NCBI GenBank assembly: GCA_902546375.1
Contig: CACCJO010000001.1
Location: 1-64,000 of the forward strand
Direction of reading: 5' to 3'
Source: an uncultured Pelagibacteraceae bacterium
Lineage (GTDB): Bacteria; Pseudomonadota; Alphaproteobacteria; Pelagibacterales; Pelagibacteraceae
DNA: 64,000 bases
The position numbers and the translations under genes are program-made. This document shows positions 45,235-58,497 of the stretch, piece by piece. The notes below the pieces were generated by a model. The model saw nothing but the letters and a program-made list of their open reading frames with translations, searched no databases and was not told the origin of the DNA. The stretch's first letter is position 1; each line of letters opens with the position of its first letter.

Positions 45235-46030
45235 ATTTTTGCCAAACTGATTTTTCCTCTAATATGTTTGCTAATTGATCGACATGATCATTTGAAGACG
45301 ATAATTTTTTACTAAGCCAACTTTTTGATTTTTCAAATTTTTTAATAACAATATCTTCTCCAAATTTTTCTCTTAATATCTGATTTGCATTTCCTATATC
45401 ATCTATCAAACCAAGATCTTTGGCTTTTCTACCTGACCAAAATTCACCTGAAAATAATTCTACTTCAGATTTTTTAAGTTTTGATGACCTGCTTTTTTCG
45501 ACCACCTCTATGAAATCTTTATGTAAATCTAATTGTATATTTTTTAATCTTTCGATGTCTTCTTTTTTTTCATCTAGAAATGGGTCTAATGTACTTTTAT
45601 TTTTCCCAGCAGTATGCACTCTTCTCTCAACACCTATCTTTTTTATCAATTCTGTAAAACCAAAAGAAGAGTAGATTACTCCTATTGAGCCTATTATTGA
45701 ACTTGAGTTCGCATAAATTTCATCTCCAGCACAAGCTATTAGATATCCACCTGAGGCTGCTACATCTTCGGCAAAAACTATCACTTTTTTTTTATTTTTT
45801 TTTGCCTGTTGTTTAATTAAGCTGTAAATTAAATGTGATTGAACAGGAGAACCTCCGGGAGAGTTTATTGTTATAGCGACACATGGTGCTTTTTTAAGAG
45901 AAAATGCTTTTGTAATAATGTCTTCTTGACCAGAAAAATCTATGCCTTGTTTAAATTTCCCTACATTCCCAATAACTCCAATTAGCTTAATATGTGGAAT
46001 AATTTTTTTCTTTTTAAAAAAAGAGAGCAT
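45224..46030 (-). CDS. sppA: Signal peptide peptidase SppA-type S49 serine protease
   Basis: 268 aa. Motifs: [36 protein letters not shown] with nucleophile S93, [11 protein letters not shown], and a candidate catalytic Lys K145 in [12 protein letters not shown]. The length is that of short single-domain SppA. There is no obvious N-terminal transmembrane helix, so attachment to the membrane may be peripheral. It degrades signal peptides after export. First in the sppA-glyQ-glyS-ppdK run. Confidence 0.92.
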   Translation of the reverse strand: MLSFFKKKKIIPHIKLIGVIGNVGKFKQGIDFSGQEDIITKAFSLKKAPCVAITINSPGGSPVQSHLIYSLIKQQAKKNKKKVIVFAEDVAASGGYLIACAGDEIYANSSSIIGSIGVIYSSFGFTELIKKIGVERRVHTAGKNKSTLDPFLDEKKEDIERLKNIQLDLHKDFIEVVEKSRSSKLKKSEVELFSGEFWSGRKAKDLGLIDDIGNANQILREKFGEDIVIKKFEKSKSWLSKKLSSSNDHVDQLANILEEKSVWQKYGL

Positions 46031-46098
46031 TTTTAATATTTATAGAATTTTTTTATGAATATAAAGACACCTTATAATTGAAGATTCAGGTGCGTCAA

Positions 46099-46129
46099 TT
46101 GATAAGTATAAAAAGCAACCTATTATACT
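46099..46129 (+). promoter_or_regulatory. Candidate promoter of the polyprenyl diphosphate synthase gene
   Basis: TTGATA (46099-46104), 16-nt spacer, TATTAT (46121-46126) with an overlapping TATACT three bases later. It lies 15 nt before the ATG at 46144 in the 113-nt gap between divergent sppA and ispB. Sequence match only. Confidence 0.45.
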
Positions 46130-46143
46130 AATTTACTCAATTA

Positions 46144-47157
46144 ATGGGAAGTGTCGTACATTTAAAAAACAAAATTAATAATTCGTATTTTCAACTAAAA
46201 AATTCAGTTGAGGATAGATTGATGTTAGTTGAAGAGAAAATAAAATCTAAATTAGAGAGCAATGTAGACTTAGTTCAGAAAATGACAAACTATCACCTTG
46301 ATACAGGTGGAAAGAGATTAAGAGCATTACTAACTCTAGGTTCTGCAAAATTATGTGGATATACAAAAGGAACTAGAGATATTAATTTAGCTGCTTGTGT
46401 AGAACTTATTCACTCAGCTACTTTAATGCATGATGATGTAATAGATAATGGATCTATTAGAAGAGGTAGAAAAACTTTAAACGAAGTTTGGGATAATCAC
46501 TCTTCTGTTTTAGTTGGAGATTATTTACTTAGCAGATGTTTTGAAATGATGGTAGATGATGAAAATATTGAAGTTTTAAAATTATTATCCTCAACTTCCT
46601 CTAAGATTGCTCAAGGAGAAGTTCTTCAATTACAGCACAGAGGTGAGGTAGATATGTTGGAGGAAACTTATTTAAGAATAATTTCTGCGAAAACTGCTGA
46701 ATTATTTGCAGCAGCTACCAAAGTTGGTGCAATTTTGTCAGATGTGACATCAAAAGAAAAAGAGGCTTTAGAATTTTACGGAAGGAATTTGGGATTAACT
46801 TTTCAAATAGCTGATGATACTTTAGATTACAATTCTGAGTCAAAATTATTTGGAAAAAAAATTGGCAAAGATTTTTATGAGGGAAAAATTACTCTGCCAA
46901 TAATCTTATTATTTCAAAAAGCAAATCTTAAAGAAAAGGAGAGTCTGAAAGGTATTTTTTTAAAAGATAGAAGAGATGAAAATGATTTTAATTATACATT
47001 ATCTTTAATCAAACAATATGAAATTATTAAAGAATGTTATCAAAAAGCAAATCATTACATAAAATTAGCATCAAATTCATTATCGATATTTAAAGACTGT
47101 AATGAAAGAAACATTCTTGAAAGTTTAACTTCTTTTAGTTTGTCAAGGGATTTTTAG
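46144..47157 (+). CDS. ispB: Long-chain polyprenyl (octaprenyl-type) diphosphate synthase
   Basis: 337 aa with both Asp-rich motifs: LMHDDVIDNGSIRRG near 96-101 and FQIADDTLDYN near 220, plus GGKRLRALLTLGSAKL. The small residues before the first motif (HSATLMHDD) fit a long-chain synthase making the ubiquinone side chain rather than C15/C20 products, whose gene (ispA) is also present at 50803. Its stop shares TTAG with the convergent pdxH stop. Confidence 0.93.
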   Translation: MGSVVHLKNKINNSYFQLKNSVEDRLMLVEEKIKSKLESNVDLVQKMTNYHLDTGGKRLRALLTLGSAKLCGYTKGTRDINLAACVELIHSATLMHDDVIDNGSIRRGRKTLNEVWDNHSSVLVGDYLLSRCFEMMVDDENIEVLKLLSSTSSKIAQGEVLQLQHRGEVDMLEETYLRIISAKTAELFAAATKVGAILSDVTSKEKEALEFYGRNLGLTFQIADDTLDYNSESKLFGKKIGKDFYEGKITLPIILLFQKANLKEKESLKGIFLKDRRDENDFNYTLSLIKQYEIIKECYQKANHYIKLASNSLSIFKDCNERNILESLTSFSLSRDF

Positions 47158-47780
47158 GGACTTAAAAGACTTTTTATCCAACTACCATTTTTATCTAAAG
47201 AATACTTTAATCTTTCATGTATTCTATTATCTCCATCTAACCAAAATTCAATTGCGGAAGGTGTTAAATTCCAGCCAGACCAATGGCTTGGTCTAGGTAC
47301 ATTGTCTTTGTCATTATATTTTTTTTTATAATTCTCTAGAGCATCTAAAAGTTCATCTCTAGTATGGAGAATACTGCTTTGTTTTGAGGCCCAAGCACCT
47401 ATTCTGCTATCATATGCTCTAGAGTTATAGTACTCATCAGCAGTTTGATCATCTACTTGTTTCAATGTTCCAACTATCCTTATTTGTCTTAGTAGACTTT
47501 TCCAATGAAAGCACATTGTAGCATTTGGGTTTTCTTTAATTTCATTTCCTTTCTGACTGTTTAAATTTGTATAAAAAACAAATCCTTTTTCACTATGACC
47601 TTTGAGTAAAACCATTCTTACTGAGGGAATACCCTCTTTATTTGCGGTACCAAGTGCTAAAGCATTAGGATCATTAATTTCTTTTTTTTTAGCCTCCTCA
47701 AACCATCTTTGAAATAGTTCAAATGGATTATCTAGATCTAAGAAGCATTTATTAAGCCCAAGTGAGTTTTTTTGATTCAT
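47154..47780 (-). CDS. pdxH: Pyridoxamine/pyridoxine 5'-phosphate oxidase
   Basis: 208 aa FMN enzyme producing pyridoxal phosphate. Signatures: PNALALGTANKEGIPSVRMVLLKG, GFVFYTNLNSQKG, MCFHWKSLLRQIRIVG, RIGAWASKQSS and the C-terminal PSAIEFWLDGDNRIHERLKY. Full length. It supports salvage of vitamin B6 forms; no pdxA or pdxJ is in the window, so whether B6 is made de novo cannot be said. Confidence 0.97.
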   Translation of the reverse strand: MNQKNSLGLNKCFLDLDNPFELFQRWFEEAKKKEINDPNALALGTANKEGIPSVRMVLLKGHSEKGFVFYTNLNSQKGNEIKENPNATMCFHWKSLLRQIRIVGTLKQVDDQTADEYYNSRAYDSRIGAWASKQSSILHTRDELLDALENYKKKYNDKDNVPRPSHWSGWNLTPSAIEFWLDGDNRIHERLKYSLDKNGSWIKSLLSP

Positions 47781-47813
47781 AATTTTAACAAAATAATCTA
47801 TACAATATAAATA

Positions 47814-48896
47814 ATGTCATTTAATACTTTTGGAAAGTCTTTTCGTTTTACAACTTGGGGAGAATCCCATGGTCCAGCTATAGGGTGTATTATAGATGGA
47901 TGTCCACCATTAGTACCATTAAAAGAAGCTGATATTCAAAAAGAATTAAACAAACGAAAACCTGGGCAATCAAAGTTTACTACTCAGAGGAAGGAAAGTG
48001 ACAAGGTTCAAATTCTTTCAGGGGTTTTTGAGGGAAAAACAACTGGGACACCAATATCATTGATAATTTACAATGAAGATATGCGTTCAAAGGATTATAA
48101 TGATATTAAAGATAAATTTAGACCAGGACATGCTGATTTCACATATTTTAAAAAGTATGGAATAAGAGACTACAGAGGTGGTGGTAGATCATCTGCAAGA
48201 GAAACAGCTGCAAGAGTTGCAGCAGGTGCTGTGGCAAAAAAAGTTTTAGAAAAAAAATTAGGAAAAAAATTTAAAATCTCTGGAGCTGTAACACAACTTG
48301 GAATATTAGGATGTGATACCAATAAATGGGATGATAAAATAATTTCTAAAAATCCATTTTTTTGTCCAGATAAATCAATGTTAAAAATTTGGGAAAAATA
48401 CTTATTAAGTATTAGAAAAGCTGGATCGTCATGTGGAGCGATAATCGAAGTAAGAGCGAACGGAATTCCTGTTGGATTAGGAGCACCTATATACTCAAAA
48501 TTAGACTCTGACATAGCATCAGCTATGATGAGTATAAATGCTGTAAAAGGAGTTAATATTGGCTCAGGTATGAATTCAGCACAATTGTCAGGTGAGGAAA
48601 ATTCAGATGAAATTTCCCAAAATAGAAAAAAAACAAAATTCAAATCTAATAACGCTGGAGGGATTCTAGGAGGCATTTCCTCAGGTCAAGAGATAATCGT
48701 CTCTTTTGCTGTAAAGCCAACTTCTTCAATTTTAAAAAGTAGAAAAACAATCAATAAATTTGGAAAGAATACAAGTATATCAGTAAAAGGTAGACATGAT
48801 CCATGTGTGGGTATAAGAGCTGTACCTGTCGGTGAAGCAATGTTATCTTGTGTTTTATTAGATCATTATCTTCTACACAAAGCTCAGTGTAGTTAA
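47814..48896 (+). CDS. aroC: Chorismate synthase
   Basis: Last step of the shikimate pathway, 360 aa. [17 protein letters not shown] at the N-terminus, [38 protein letters not shown] (three family signatures in sequence), [14 protein letters not shown] and [18 protein letters not shown]. Uses reduced FMN. Starts 33 nt from divergent pdxH; stop TTAA is shared with dxs. Confidence 0.98.
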   Translation: MSFNTFGKSFRFTTWGESHGPAIGCIIDGCPPLVPLKEADIQKELNKRKPGQSKFTTQRKESDKVQILSGVFEGKTTGTPISLIIYNEDMRSKDYNDIKDKFRPGHADFTYFKKYGIRDYRGGGRSSARETAARVAAGAVAKKVLEKKLGKKFKISGAVTQLGILGCDTNKWDDKIISKNPFFCPDKSMLKIWEKYLLSIRKAGSSCGAIIEVRANGIPVGLGAPIYSKLDSDIASAMMSINAVKGVNIGSGMNSAQLSGEENSDEISQNRKKTKFKSNNAGGILGGISSGQEIIVSFAVKPTSSILKSRKTINKFGKNTSISVKGRHDPCVGIRAVPVGEAMLSCVLLDHYLLHKAQCS

Positions 48897-50806
48897 TTTT
48901 GTTTTTTCAAAACTATATTGGAATTTAGTAAATCTAAAACTTTTTCCTCAATTGAAACTGAATCAAGATTTGCCACTTTATACATTTTATCTGGAGTATC
49001 CTGATCAATAAAAATATCTGGTAACGTTAATGATCTAAATTTTAAATTAGAGTCCATTAAACCTTTTTTTGTTAAAAAATTTACCACATGAGATCCAAAG
49101 CCACCAATTGAACCCTCCTCAATAGTCATGATCGCTTCATGAGTTGTAGCTAATTGCCAAATAAGATTTTCGTCTAAAGGTTTTGCAAATCTTGCATCGA
49201 CAACTGTTATTGGCACACCTTTTTTTGACAAACTTTCTGCAGCCTTCAAAGTTTCATTCAATCTTGCTCCAAAATTAAGAATAGCTAATTTTTTTCCTTC
49301 TTTGATAATTTTTGATTTACCTATCTCAATTTTCTCGTTTATTGAAGGCAAAGTTGAACCCAATCCTGTGCCTCTTGGATACCTAAACGCGCAAGGTCTA
49401 TCATTAATCTCTGTTGATGTATTTATCATTCTTACAAGCTCAGCTTCATCACTTGCTGCCATAACAATAAAATTTGGTAAAGTAGTTAAATATGTTGTAT
49501 CAAAACTTCCAGCATGTGTTGGTCCATCAGCCCCAACAAGTCCCGCTCTATCTATTGCGAATCTAACCGGTAAACTTTGAATTGCTACGTCATGAACTAC
49601 TTGATCATAAGCTCTTTGAAGAAAAGTGGAATATATAGCTGCATAGGGTTTAAAGTTTTCAGTAGCTAAACCTGCAGCAAATGTAACTGCATGTTGCTCG
49701 GCAATTCCAACGTCAAAAGTCCTATCTGGAAATTCTTTACGAAAAATATCAAGACCGGTGCCATCAGGCATTGCAGCTGTAATAGCTACAATTTTACTGT
49801 CCTTTTTAGCATGTTGAATTAAGGTGTTTGCAAAAACTTTCGTATATGATGGTAATTTACTTACACTCTTAAATTGTTCACCAGTTTTAACATTAAATTT
49901 TGATACTCCATGATAATTATCCTTTGCTTCCTCTGCGAAAGTATAACCTTTTCCTTTTTTTGATTTAATGTGAATTAAAATTGGTCCTTCATGCTTAGAG
50001 TCTCTAGCATTTTTTAAAATTGGAATTAATGAATTTAAATCATGACCATCTATTGGGCCAATGTAATAAAATCCGAGTGAGCTGAACAAAGTTCCACCTG
50101 TCACAGCTGATCTTAGTAAATCTTCTGCTTTACCAGCCTTAGCACTAAATCTTTTTGAAAAAGCTGACATAATTAATTTAATAGTCTCTCTAAGACTAAA
50201 ATAAATCTTTCCTGAAAAAATTTTTGCTAAATAAGTGCTCATTGCCCCAACTGGTCTAGCAATTGACATATCATTATCATTTAGAATTACGATCATCTTA
50301 GTTTTTGAAGCACCAGCATTATTCATAGCTTCGTAAGCCATTCCTGCACTGATTGCCCCGTCACCAATTACTGCAATTACATTATCTGATTTATTAGACA
50401 GTTTGTTTGCTTCTGCTATACCTAGAGCTGATGAAATTGATGTTGAGCTGTGTGCAGCACCAAAGGGATCATATTCACTCTCTGATCTTTTTGTAAAACC
50501 AGAAAGACCATTTCCTTGTCTAAGAGTTCTTATTCTATCTTTTCTGCCAGTTAAAATTTTATGTGGATAGCACTGATGACCCACATCCCAGATTAACTTA
50601 TCATTGGGTGTATTGAAAATATAATGTAAAGCAACAGTTAATTCTACAACTCCAAGACTTGCCCCAAGATGACCACCAGTCACCGAGACAGCATCAATCA
50701 TTTCCTCTCTTAATTCATCAGCAACTTTTTGTAATTTTGATTCAGGTAATTTTTTTAAATCTGATGGAAAATTAATTTCATCTAACAATTCGTATTTTTT
50801 TTTCAT
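48893..50806 (-). CDS. dxs: 1-deoxy-D-xylulose-5-phosphate synthase
   Basis: First step of the MEP isoprenoid pathway, 637 aa. Thiamine-diphosphate enzyme: [61 protein letters not shown] with the metal-binding Asn, [32 protein letters not shown]. It needs thiamine diphosphate, which this cell probably completes from scavenged precursor (see thiD). Start overlaps the ispA stop by 4 nt. Confidence 0.98.
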   Translation of the reverse strand: MKKKYELLDEINFPSDLKKLPESKLQKVADELREEMIDAVSVTGGHLGASLGVVELTVALHYIFNTPNDKLIWDVGHQCYPHKILTGRKDRIRTLRQGNGLSGFTKRSESEYDPFGAAHSSTSISSALGIAEANKLSNKSDNVIAVIGDGAISAGMAYEAMNNAGASKTKMIVILNDNDMSIARPVGAMSTYLAKIFSGKIYFSLRETIKLIMSAFSKRFSAKAGKAEDLLRSAVTGGTLFSSLGFYYIGPIDGHDLNSLIPILKNARDSKHEGPILIHIKSKKGKGYTFAEEAKDNYHGVSKFNVKTGEQFKSVSKLPSYTKVFANTLIQHAKKDSKIVAITAAMPDGTGLDIFRKEFPDRTFDVGIAEQHAVTFAAGLATENFKPYAAIYSTFLQRAYDQVVHDVAIQSLPVRFAIDRAGLVGADGPTHAGSFDTTYLTTLPNFIVMAASDEAELVRMINTSTEINDRPCAFRYPRGTGLGSTLPSINEKIEIGKSKIIKEGKKLAILNFGARLNETLKAAESLSKKGVPITVVDARFAKPLDENLIWQLATTHEAIMTIEEGSIGGFGSHVVNFLTKKGLMDSNLKFRSLTLPDIFIDQDTPDKMYKVANLDSVSIEEKVLDLLNSNIVLKKQN

Positions 50807-51675
50807 TTATTTCTATTCAAAATATAATTTAATGTTTCTGACAAATTTTTTGATTTAGATCCATATTTTTTTAATTTACTTTTTATTCTTAAGATTAAAT
50901 TATTAGCATATTTAATAGTATTTTTGTATCCTAGTAAACTAATTAGAGTTGCTTTTCCTTTTTTTTTATCCTTACCAGTTTTTTTTCCTGCAATAAGCAA
51001 ACTTCCTTTATAATCAATCAAATCATCAGCGACCTGAAATAACAAACCTATATCAGCACCAATATTTTCAAATTTCTTAATATCACTTTTGTTTTTTTTC
51101 TTAATTATTAATGGTGCTGCACAACAAAAACTAAAAAGTTTTCCAGTTTTTTTAATTTCCATCTCTTCAATCTTTTTTTTAGAAATTTTCTTACGTTCAT
51201 AATTTAAATCTAAATATTGACCTCCTGCTATTCCAAGATGTCCTGAGCTTTCAGAAATTTTATTAATTAAATCAATCTTAATTTTTTCACTAATTCTTAA
51301 GTCTTTATGACTTAAAATTTCAAAAGCCATTGTTAAAAGTGAATTTCCAGCTAAAACAGCAGTAGCCTCTCCAAATTTAATATGTGCTGATGGTTTGCCT
51401 CTTCTTATAGAGTCATCATCCATACATGGTAAATCGTCATGTATTAAAGAATACGCATGAATACATTCAACCGCAGCACCAATAACAATAAGAGTTTTAT
51501 AATCTAACTTAAATAGAAACCCAACATCAATTAAAATTTTGGATCTTATTTTTTTTCCTCCAGAAAAAAGACCGTATTTCATTGCAACTATTAAATTTGT
51601 TTTTTTTTGTTTGGCAATAAATCTTCTTAAAAACAAATTTGTATCTTTTGCAATTTTATTTAATTTTCTTTGCAT
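50803..51675 (-). CDS. ispA: Short-chain prenyl (farnesyl/geranylgeranyl) diphosphate synthase
   Basis: 290 aa with [21 protein letters not shown] (first Asp-rich motif, extended form DDLPCMDD typical of FPP/GGPP synthases) and [12 protein letters not shown] (second). It sits between xseB (20-nt overlap) and dxs (4-nt overlap), the standard isoprenoid operon. Product length cannot be fixed from sequence; GGPP would be needed for any carotenoid and retinal synthesis. Confidence 0.95.
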   Translation of the reverse strand: MQRKLNKIAKDTNLFLRRFIAKQKKTNLIVAMKYGLFSGGKKIRSKILIDVGFLFKLDYKTLIVIGAAVECIHAYSLIHDDLPCMDDDSIRRGKPSAHIKFGEATAVLAGNSLLTMAFEILSHKDLRISEKIKIDLINKISESSGHLGIAGGQYLDLNYERKKISKKKIEEMEIKKTGKLFSFCCAAPLIIKKKNKSDIKKFENIGADIGLLFQVADDLIDYKGSLLIAGKKTGKDKKKGKATLISLLGYKNTIKYANNLILRIKSKLKKYGSKSKNLSETLNYILNRNK

Positions 51676-51910
51676 TATTTTTTTTATTTATCTTGGATAT
51701 CTTCTCTTTTGTTTTCTCATTTATTTCTTTGGTATTCATTTGAAATTTTTTTTCAATTATATTATTAAGTTTAATTAATTCTTGATACTTATCTAAAGAG
51801 TTTGCTAAATCCTTTTGATTTTCCAATTCTTCAATCATCTTATTTGCCTCAGTGGTTAATTCTTCAAGAGATAATGAATTATAATCATTTGGTAAATTTT
51901 TATCTTTCAT
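51656..51910 (-). CDS. xseB: Exodeoxyribonuclease VII small subunit
   Basis: 84 aa, family size. The helical core YNSLSLEELTTEANKMIEELEN...SLDKYQELIKLNNIIEKKF fits the XseB pattern LSFEEALxELExIVxxLE. The C-terminal tail is a lysine-rich extension ([15 protein letters not shown]). Position directly before ispA and dxs is typical and supports the call. It partners XseA, which is not in the window. Confidence 0.88.
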   Translation of the reverse strand: MKDKNLPNDYNSLSLEELTTEANKMIEELENQKDLANSLDKYQELIKLNNIIEKKFQMNTKEINEKTKEKISKINKKNNAKKIK

Positions 51911-51930
51911 ATAATACTCTCAAATAATAC

Positions 51931-52863
51931 ATGAAAATTAATCTTGTAAATATTAAAAAAGCGAGGAATCTCTTAAATAAAAGAGAGTGTGTTGCTATAC
52001 CAACCGAAACTGTTTATGGAATAGCTGGGAATGCATATTCTGATACAGCGTGTAAAAAAATATTTAGATTAAAAAAAAGACCAATGAATAACCCTTTGAT
52101 TATTCATTATTATGATTTAAAAAAATTAAAAGATGATTGTGATCTAAATAGTGATTTTTTAAAATTATATAAAAGATTTTGTCCTGGGCCAATAACATTT
52201 ATCTTAAATCAAAAAAAAAAATCAAAAATTTCGAAAGTTGCAACTAATAAACAAAATACTCTTGCTGTGAGATTTCCGAAACATCCAGTAGCAAGAATTC
52301 TGTTGAAACATTTGAAATTTCCTGTCGCAGCACCTAGTGCAAATATTTCTTCAAGAGTTAGTGCGGTAACTTCTTTAGATGTAAAAGACGATTTTGGAAA
52401 AAAAATTAAGTATATACTTGAAGGTGGAAGATCTTCGGTTGGGGTTGAGTCTACAATTGTTGATCTAAGAAAAAAACCAAAAATTTTAAGATTAGGTGGT
52501 TTAGAAGTTGGGACTATACAAAAAATATTAAAGAAAAAAATTTCAATTAATATAAATCCTTCCAAGATTTCAGCTCCTGGACAATTAAGAATTCATTATT
52601 CACCTGGAATCCCAATCAGACTTAATGTTAAAAAAATAAAAAAAGATGAGGCTTTTTTACTAATTAAGAAAAATAAGATTAACAAAACGAACTATTATTT
52701 TTTATCAAAAAAGGGCGATTTAAAAGAAGCTGCAAAAAATCTCTACACTATTTTAAGAAAGATAAAAAAAGATAATTACAAATCTATAGCTGTAGACAAA
52801 ATACCAAATATAGGAATCGGCAAAACTATTAACGATAGATTATTGAGGGCTTCAAAATTTTAA
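51931..52863 (+). CDS. tsaC: L-threonylcarbamoyladenylate synthase (YrdC plus Sua5 domain)
   Basis: 310 aa. The YrdC domain has KRECVAIPTETVYGIAGNAYS, KRPMNNPLIIHYYD, RFCPGPITFIL, LAVRFPKHPVAR, PVAAPSANISSRVSAV and GVESTIVDLR. It is followed by APGQLRIHYSPGIPI and a small Sua5 C-terminal domain. It makes threonylcarbamoyl-AMP for the t6A37 tRNA modification. The next gene, an ABC ATPase, starts one base into its stop codon. Confidence 0.95.
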   Translation: MKINLVNIKKARNLLNKRECVAIPTETVYGIAGNAYSDTACKKIFRLKKRPMNNPLIIHYYDLKKLKDDCDLNSDFLKLYKRFCPGPITFILNQKKKSKISKVATNKQNTLAVRFPKHPVARILLKHLKFPVAAPSANISSRVSAVTSLDVKDDFGKKIKYILEGGRSSVGVESTIVDLRKKPKILRLGGLEVGTIQKILKKKISININPSKISAPGQLRIHYSPGIPIRLNVKKIKKDEAFLLIKKNKINKTNYYFLSKKGDLKEAAKNLYTILRKIKKDNYKSIAVDKIPNIGIGKTINDRLLRASKF

Positions 52864-53591
52864 TGACTATTCCTCTTGAAATAATTGATTTATCAAAAAC
52901 TTATGAAACAAAAGAAGCTGTTCGAAATATTTCTTTTAAAGTAAATGAAAATGAAATCATTGGAATTCTTGGACCTAACGGATGTGGTAAAACTACAACA
53001 ATAGGTATGATTCTTGGTTTGCTAAAGCCTACTAAAGGGAAGGTTCTTATCAATGGTATTGAAATAGAAAAGCAAAGAGTTAATTTATTAAATAAATTAA
53101 ATTTTATTTCACCTTATATTGAGTTACCAAAAAAATTAACTGTAAAGCAAAATCTAGAAGTTTATGGAAGACTTTATGATGTAAAAGAACTTAAAATTAA
53201 AATTGATTATCTTTGTGAAAAATTAAGACTTAATGAATTTATTAATAAAATAACTGGAGAACTTTCATCTGGGCAAAAAAATAGGGTCAGTCTAGCTAAA
53301 TCAATAATTAATGATCCATCAGTTCTTCTTCTTGATGAACCAACCGCGTCTCTAGATCCCGAAACAGGAGATTTTGTTAGAAGTTTTTTAGAGGAATACC
53401 AAAAAGAGAGAAAAACTTCTATTCTCCTTGCTTCACATAACATGGCAGAAGTTGAAAGATTATGTTCCTCAGTTCTTATGATGAATAAAGGATCTATTAT
53501 TGATCAAGGAATTCCTGAGGAATTAATTAAAAAACATGGACGGAGAAATATGGAGGAAGTTTTTTTAAAACTTACAAGAGATTTAATATGA
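52863..53591 (+). CDS. ABC-2 type exporter ATP-binding protein
   Basis: 242 aa. Walker A GILGPNGCGKTTTIG near residue 37, signature ITGELSSGQKNRVSLAKS (LSSGQ), Walker B VLLLDEPTASLDPE, switch His in LLASHNMAEVERLC. This is the DrrA/NodI-like exporter class. It overlaps tsaC by one base and its permease by 4 nt. Substrate unknown; candidates include lipids, polysaccharide or heme-like molecules, none supported specifically. Confidence 0.93.
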   Translation: MTIPLEIIDLSKTYETKEAVRNISFKVNENEIIGILGPNGCGKTTTIGMILGLLKPTKGKVLINGIEIEKQRVNLLNKLNFISPYIELPKKLTVKQNLEVYGRLYDVKELKIKIDYLCEKLRLNEFINKITGELSSGQKNRVSLAKSIINDPSVLLLDEPTASLDPETGDFVRSFLEEYQKERKTSILLASHNMAEVERLCSSVLMMNKGSIIDQGIPEELIKKHGRRNMEEVFLKLTRDLI

Positions 53592-54379
53592 ATCTAAATA
53601 AAATGTATGGTCTTTTTTTAAGACATTTTTATCTCATCAAAAGTTCTTTGCCAAGAGTTTTAGATTTAATTTATTGGCCAACAATACAAATTATTCTTTG
53701 GGGTTTTATTTCAAAATTTTTTTCAATTTATAGTGATTATTACAATAATACGCTTGGAATAATTCTTACATGCGCAATTCTTTATGACATACTTTTTAGA
53801 TCAAGCATAAGTTTTAATATGCTTTTTTTAGAGGAAATCTGGAGTAGAAATTTTACGAATTTATTTATAGCGCCTTTGAAGCTTAAAGAAATAATTATAT
53901 CTTTAATTTTTACTGCTTTGATAAGAACATTAATTGGGCTAGTGCCCGCAATTATTTTAACATCACCATTATTTGGAGTTTCAATTTTAAAATTGGGTTT
54001 TCCACTATTTATATTATTTTTAAGTTTGTACATGTTTGGGATTACACTAGGTTTATTTGTGAGCTCAGGTTTAATGAGATACGGACCCTCTTTTGAGAAT
54101 ATAGCCTGGTCATCATTATTTTTACTTGCTCCATTAGGGTGTATCTACTATCCAATAGAAATTCTTCCTGAATTTTTCCAAGTAATTGCAAAGGGGTTAC
54201 CATTGGTTTACGTTTTTGATGAAACTAGAAATATTTTGATAAATGGTATGGTAAATTATGAAAATATAAAACAAGCTTATTTATTAAATTTAGTTTATCT
54301 AATTTTTGGAATAGGATTGTTTTATCTATCTTTTTTAAGAGCGAGGATAAAAGGGACGTTAATAAATATGGGTGAATAA
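53588..54379 (+). CDS. ABC-2 type transporter permease
   Basis: 263 aa with six hydrophobic segments. An amphipathic start (NKMYGLFLRHFYLIKSS), LDLIYWPTIQIILWGFISKF, and a central MLFLEEIWSRNFTNLFIAPLKLKEI resemble the NodJ/DrrB family ABC-2 permeases. Expressed with the preceding ATPase through a 4-nt overlap. Ends 1 nt from the convergent tRNA-Arg. Confidence 0.9.
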   Translation: MNLNKMYGLFLRHFYLIKSSLPRVLDLIYWPTIQIILWGFISKFFSIYSDYYNNTLGIILTCAILYDILFRSSISFNMLFLEEIWSRNFTNLFIAPLKLKEIIISLIFTALIRTLIGLVPAIILTSPLFGVSILKLGFPLFILFLSLYMFGITLGLFVSSGLMRYGPSFENIAWSSLFLLAPLGCIYYPIEILPEFFQVIAKGLPLVYVFDETRNILINGMVNYENIKQAYLLNLVYLIFGIGLFYLSFLRARIKGTLINMGE

Positions 54380-54380
54380 T

Positions 54381-54457
54381 TGGTGCGCCTGCTAGGAGTC
54401 GAACCCAGAACCTCCTGATCCGAAGTCAGGCGCTCTATCCAGTTGAGCTACAAGCGC
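54381..54457 (-). tRNA. tRNA-Arg (anticodon TCG)
   Basis: 77 nt including 3' CCA (54383-54381). Acceptor GCGCTTG pairs with CAGGCGC with one G-U. D-arm AGCTCAACTGGATAGAGCG-like, anticodon arm CCTGA-CTTCGGA-TCAGG giving anticodon TCG (reads CGA), T-arm with GGTTCGACTCC. It is transcribed toward the ABC permease gene, from the 23-nt gap before rluD on the opposite strand. Confidence 0.95.
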
Positions 54458-54480
54458 ATATCATATTAATATATCATTTT

Positions 54481-55461
54481 ATGGAAAAAAAAATAAATTT
54501 GACAGTTGATAAGTCCGAAAATGAACTCCGTGTTGATATTTTCATTAAAAAGAGAGAAGATATTATCAGTCGAACAAGAATAAAGAATCTTATTCTAGAT
54601 AATAAGTTAAGAATAAATAATAAGGTAATAACTGATCCATCAAAAAAAATTTTTTTTAATGATGAAATAAAATTGGTCATACCCGAACCAAAAAAAGCTT
54701 CCTTAAAACCTTATGAGTTTAATTTAGATATAGTTTATGAAGACAAAGATTTAATTGTTTTAAACAAACCATCTGGAATAGTAATTCATCCCGGTGCAGG
54801 TAATTTTGATAATACAATCGTAAATGCGCTCATGAATTATAATAAAAATTCTTTTTCTAATATTGGAGGTGAACTTAGACCTGGTATAGTACATAGAATT
54901 GATAAAAATACATCTGGATTAATTGTTATTGCAAAAAACAATCAAACACACGAACACCTCTCTAATCAGTTTAACAAACATACAATTCTAAGAGTTTACC
55001 AGTTGCTAATATGGGGCAAAGTTAGACCATCTAAAGGTAAAATAGAAACATTTATTACAAGAAGCTCAAAAAATAGACAAATGATGGAGGTTAGTAACAG
55101 TAAAGGAAAAAAAGCAATTACAAATTACAAAACTTTAGAAATTTTTGAAAATAAAAATATTCCAACTTTTAGTTTATTAGAGTGTAAATTAGAAACAGGT
55201 AGGACTCATCAAATAAGAGTTCACATGAATTATTTAGGTAATAGTATTGTTGGCGACGATAAATATAAAAAAAAATTTAAAAAACTTAAAGATATAGAAC
55301 CATCATTAGAAAAAATTTTAACAAAATTAAACAGACAATTTCTGCACGCTAAAACATTAGGCTTTGTACATCCAAAAAAAAATAAGCAGATGATTTTTAA
55401 TTCAATTTTACCAAATGAACTTGAAATAATACTAAAAACGCTCAGAAATACAGGTAAATAA
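54481..55461 (+). CDS. rluD: 23S rRNA pseudouridine synthase RluD-like
   Basis: 326 aa. N-terminal S4-like RNA-binding domain (RVDIFIKKREDIISRTRIKNLI), then the RluA-family catalytic motif VHRIDKNTSGLIVIAK with D141, LNKPSGIVIHPG, and LETGRTHQIRVHMNYLGNSIVGD. It modifies uridines in helix 69 of 23S rRNA if truly RluD; other RluA-family targets are possible. rpoH follows 40 nt downstream, the usual alphaproteobacterial pairing. Confidence 0.93.
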   Translation: MEKKINLTVDKSENELRVDIFIKKREDIISRTRIKNLILDNKLRINNKVITDPSKKIFFNDEIKLVIPEPKKASLKPYEFNLDIVYEDKDLIVLNKPSGIVIHPGAGNFDNTIVNALMNYNKNSFSNIGGELRPGIVHRIDKNTSGLIVIAKNNQTHEHLSNQFNKHTILRVYQLLIWGKVRPSKGKIETFITRSSKNRQMMEVSNSKGKKAITNYKTLEIFENKNIPTFSLLECKLETGRTHQIRVHMNYLGNSIVGDDKYKKKFKKLKDIEPSLEKILTKLNRQFLHAKTLGFVHPKKNKQMIFNSILPNELEIILKTLRNTGK

Positions 55462-55501
55462 AACATTGAAAAATTTTTAATATTAATTAGATAAACGGTC
55501 T

Positions 55502-58496
<2,995 letters not shown>

Positions 58497-58497
58497 A

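Noticed and set aside
48170..48676. 168-codon open frame on the minus strand
   Set aside because: Shadow of aroC, whose three signatures are intact in the plus-strand frame.
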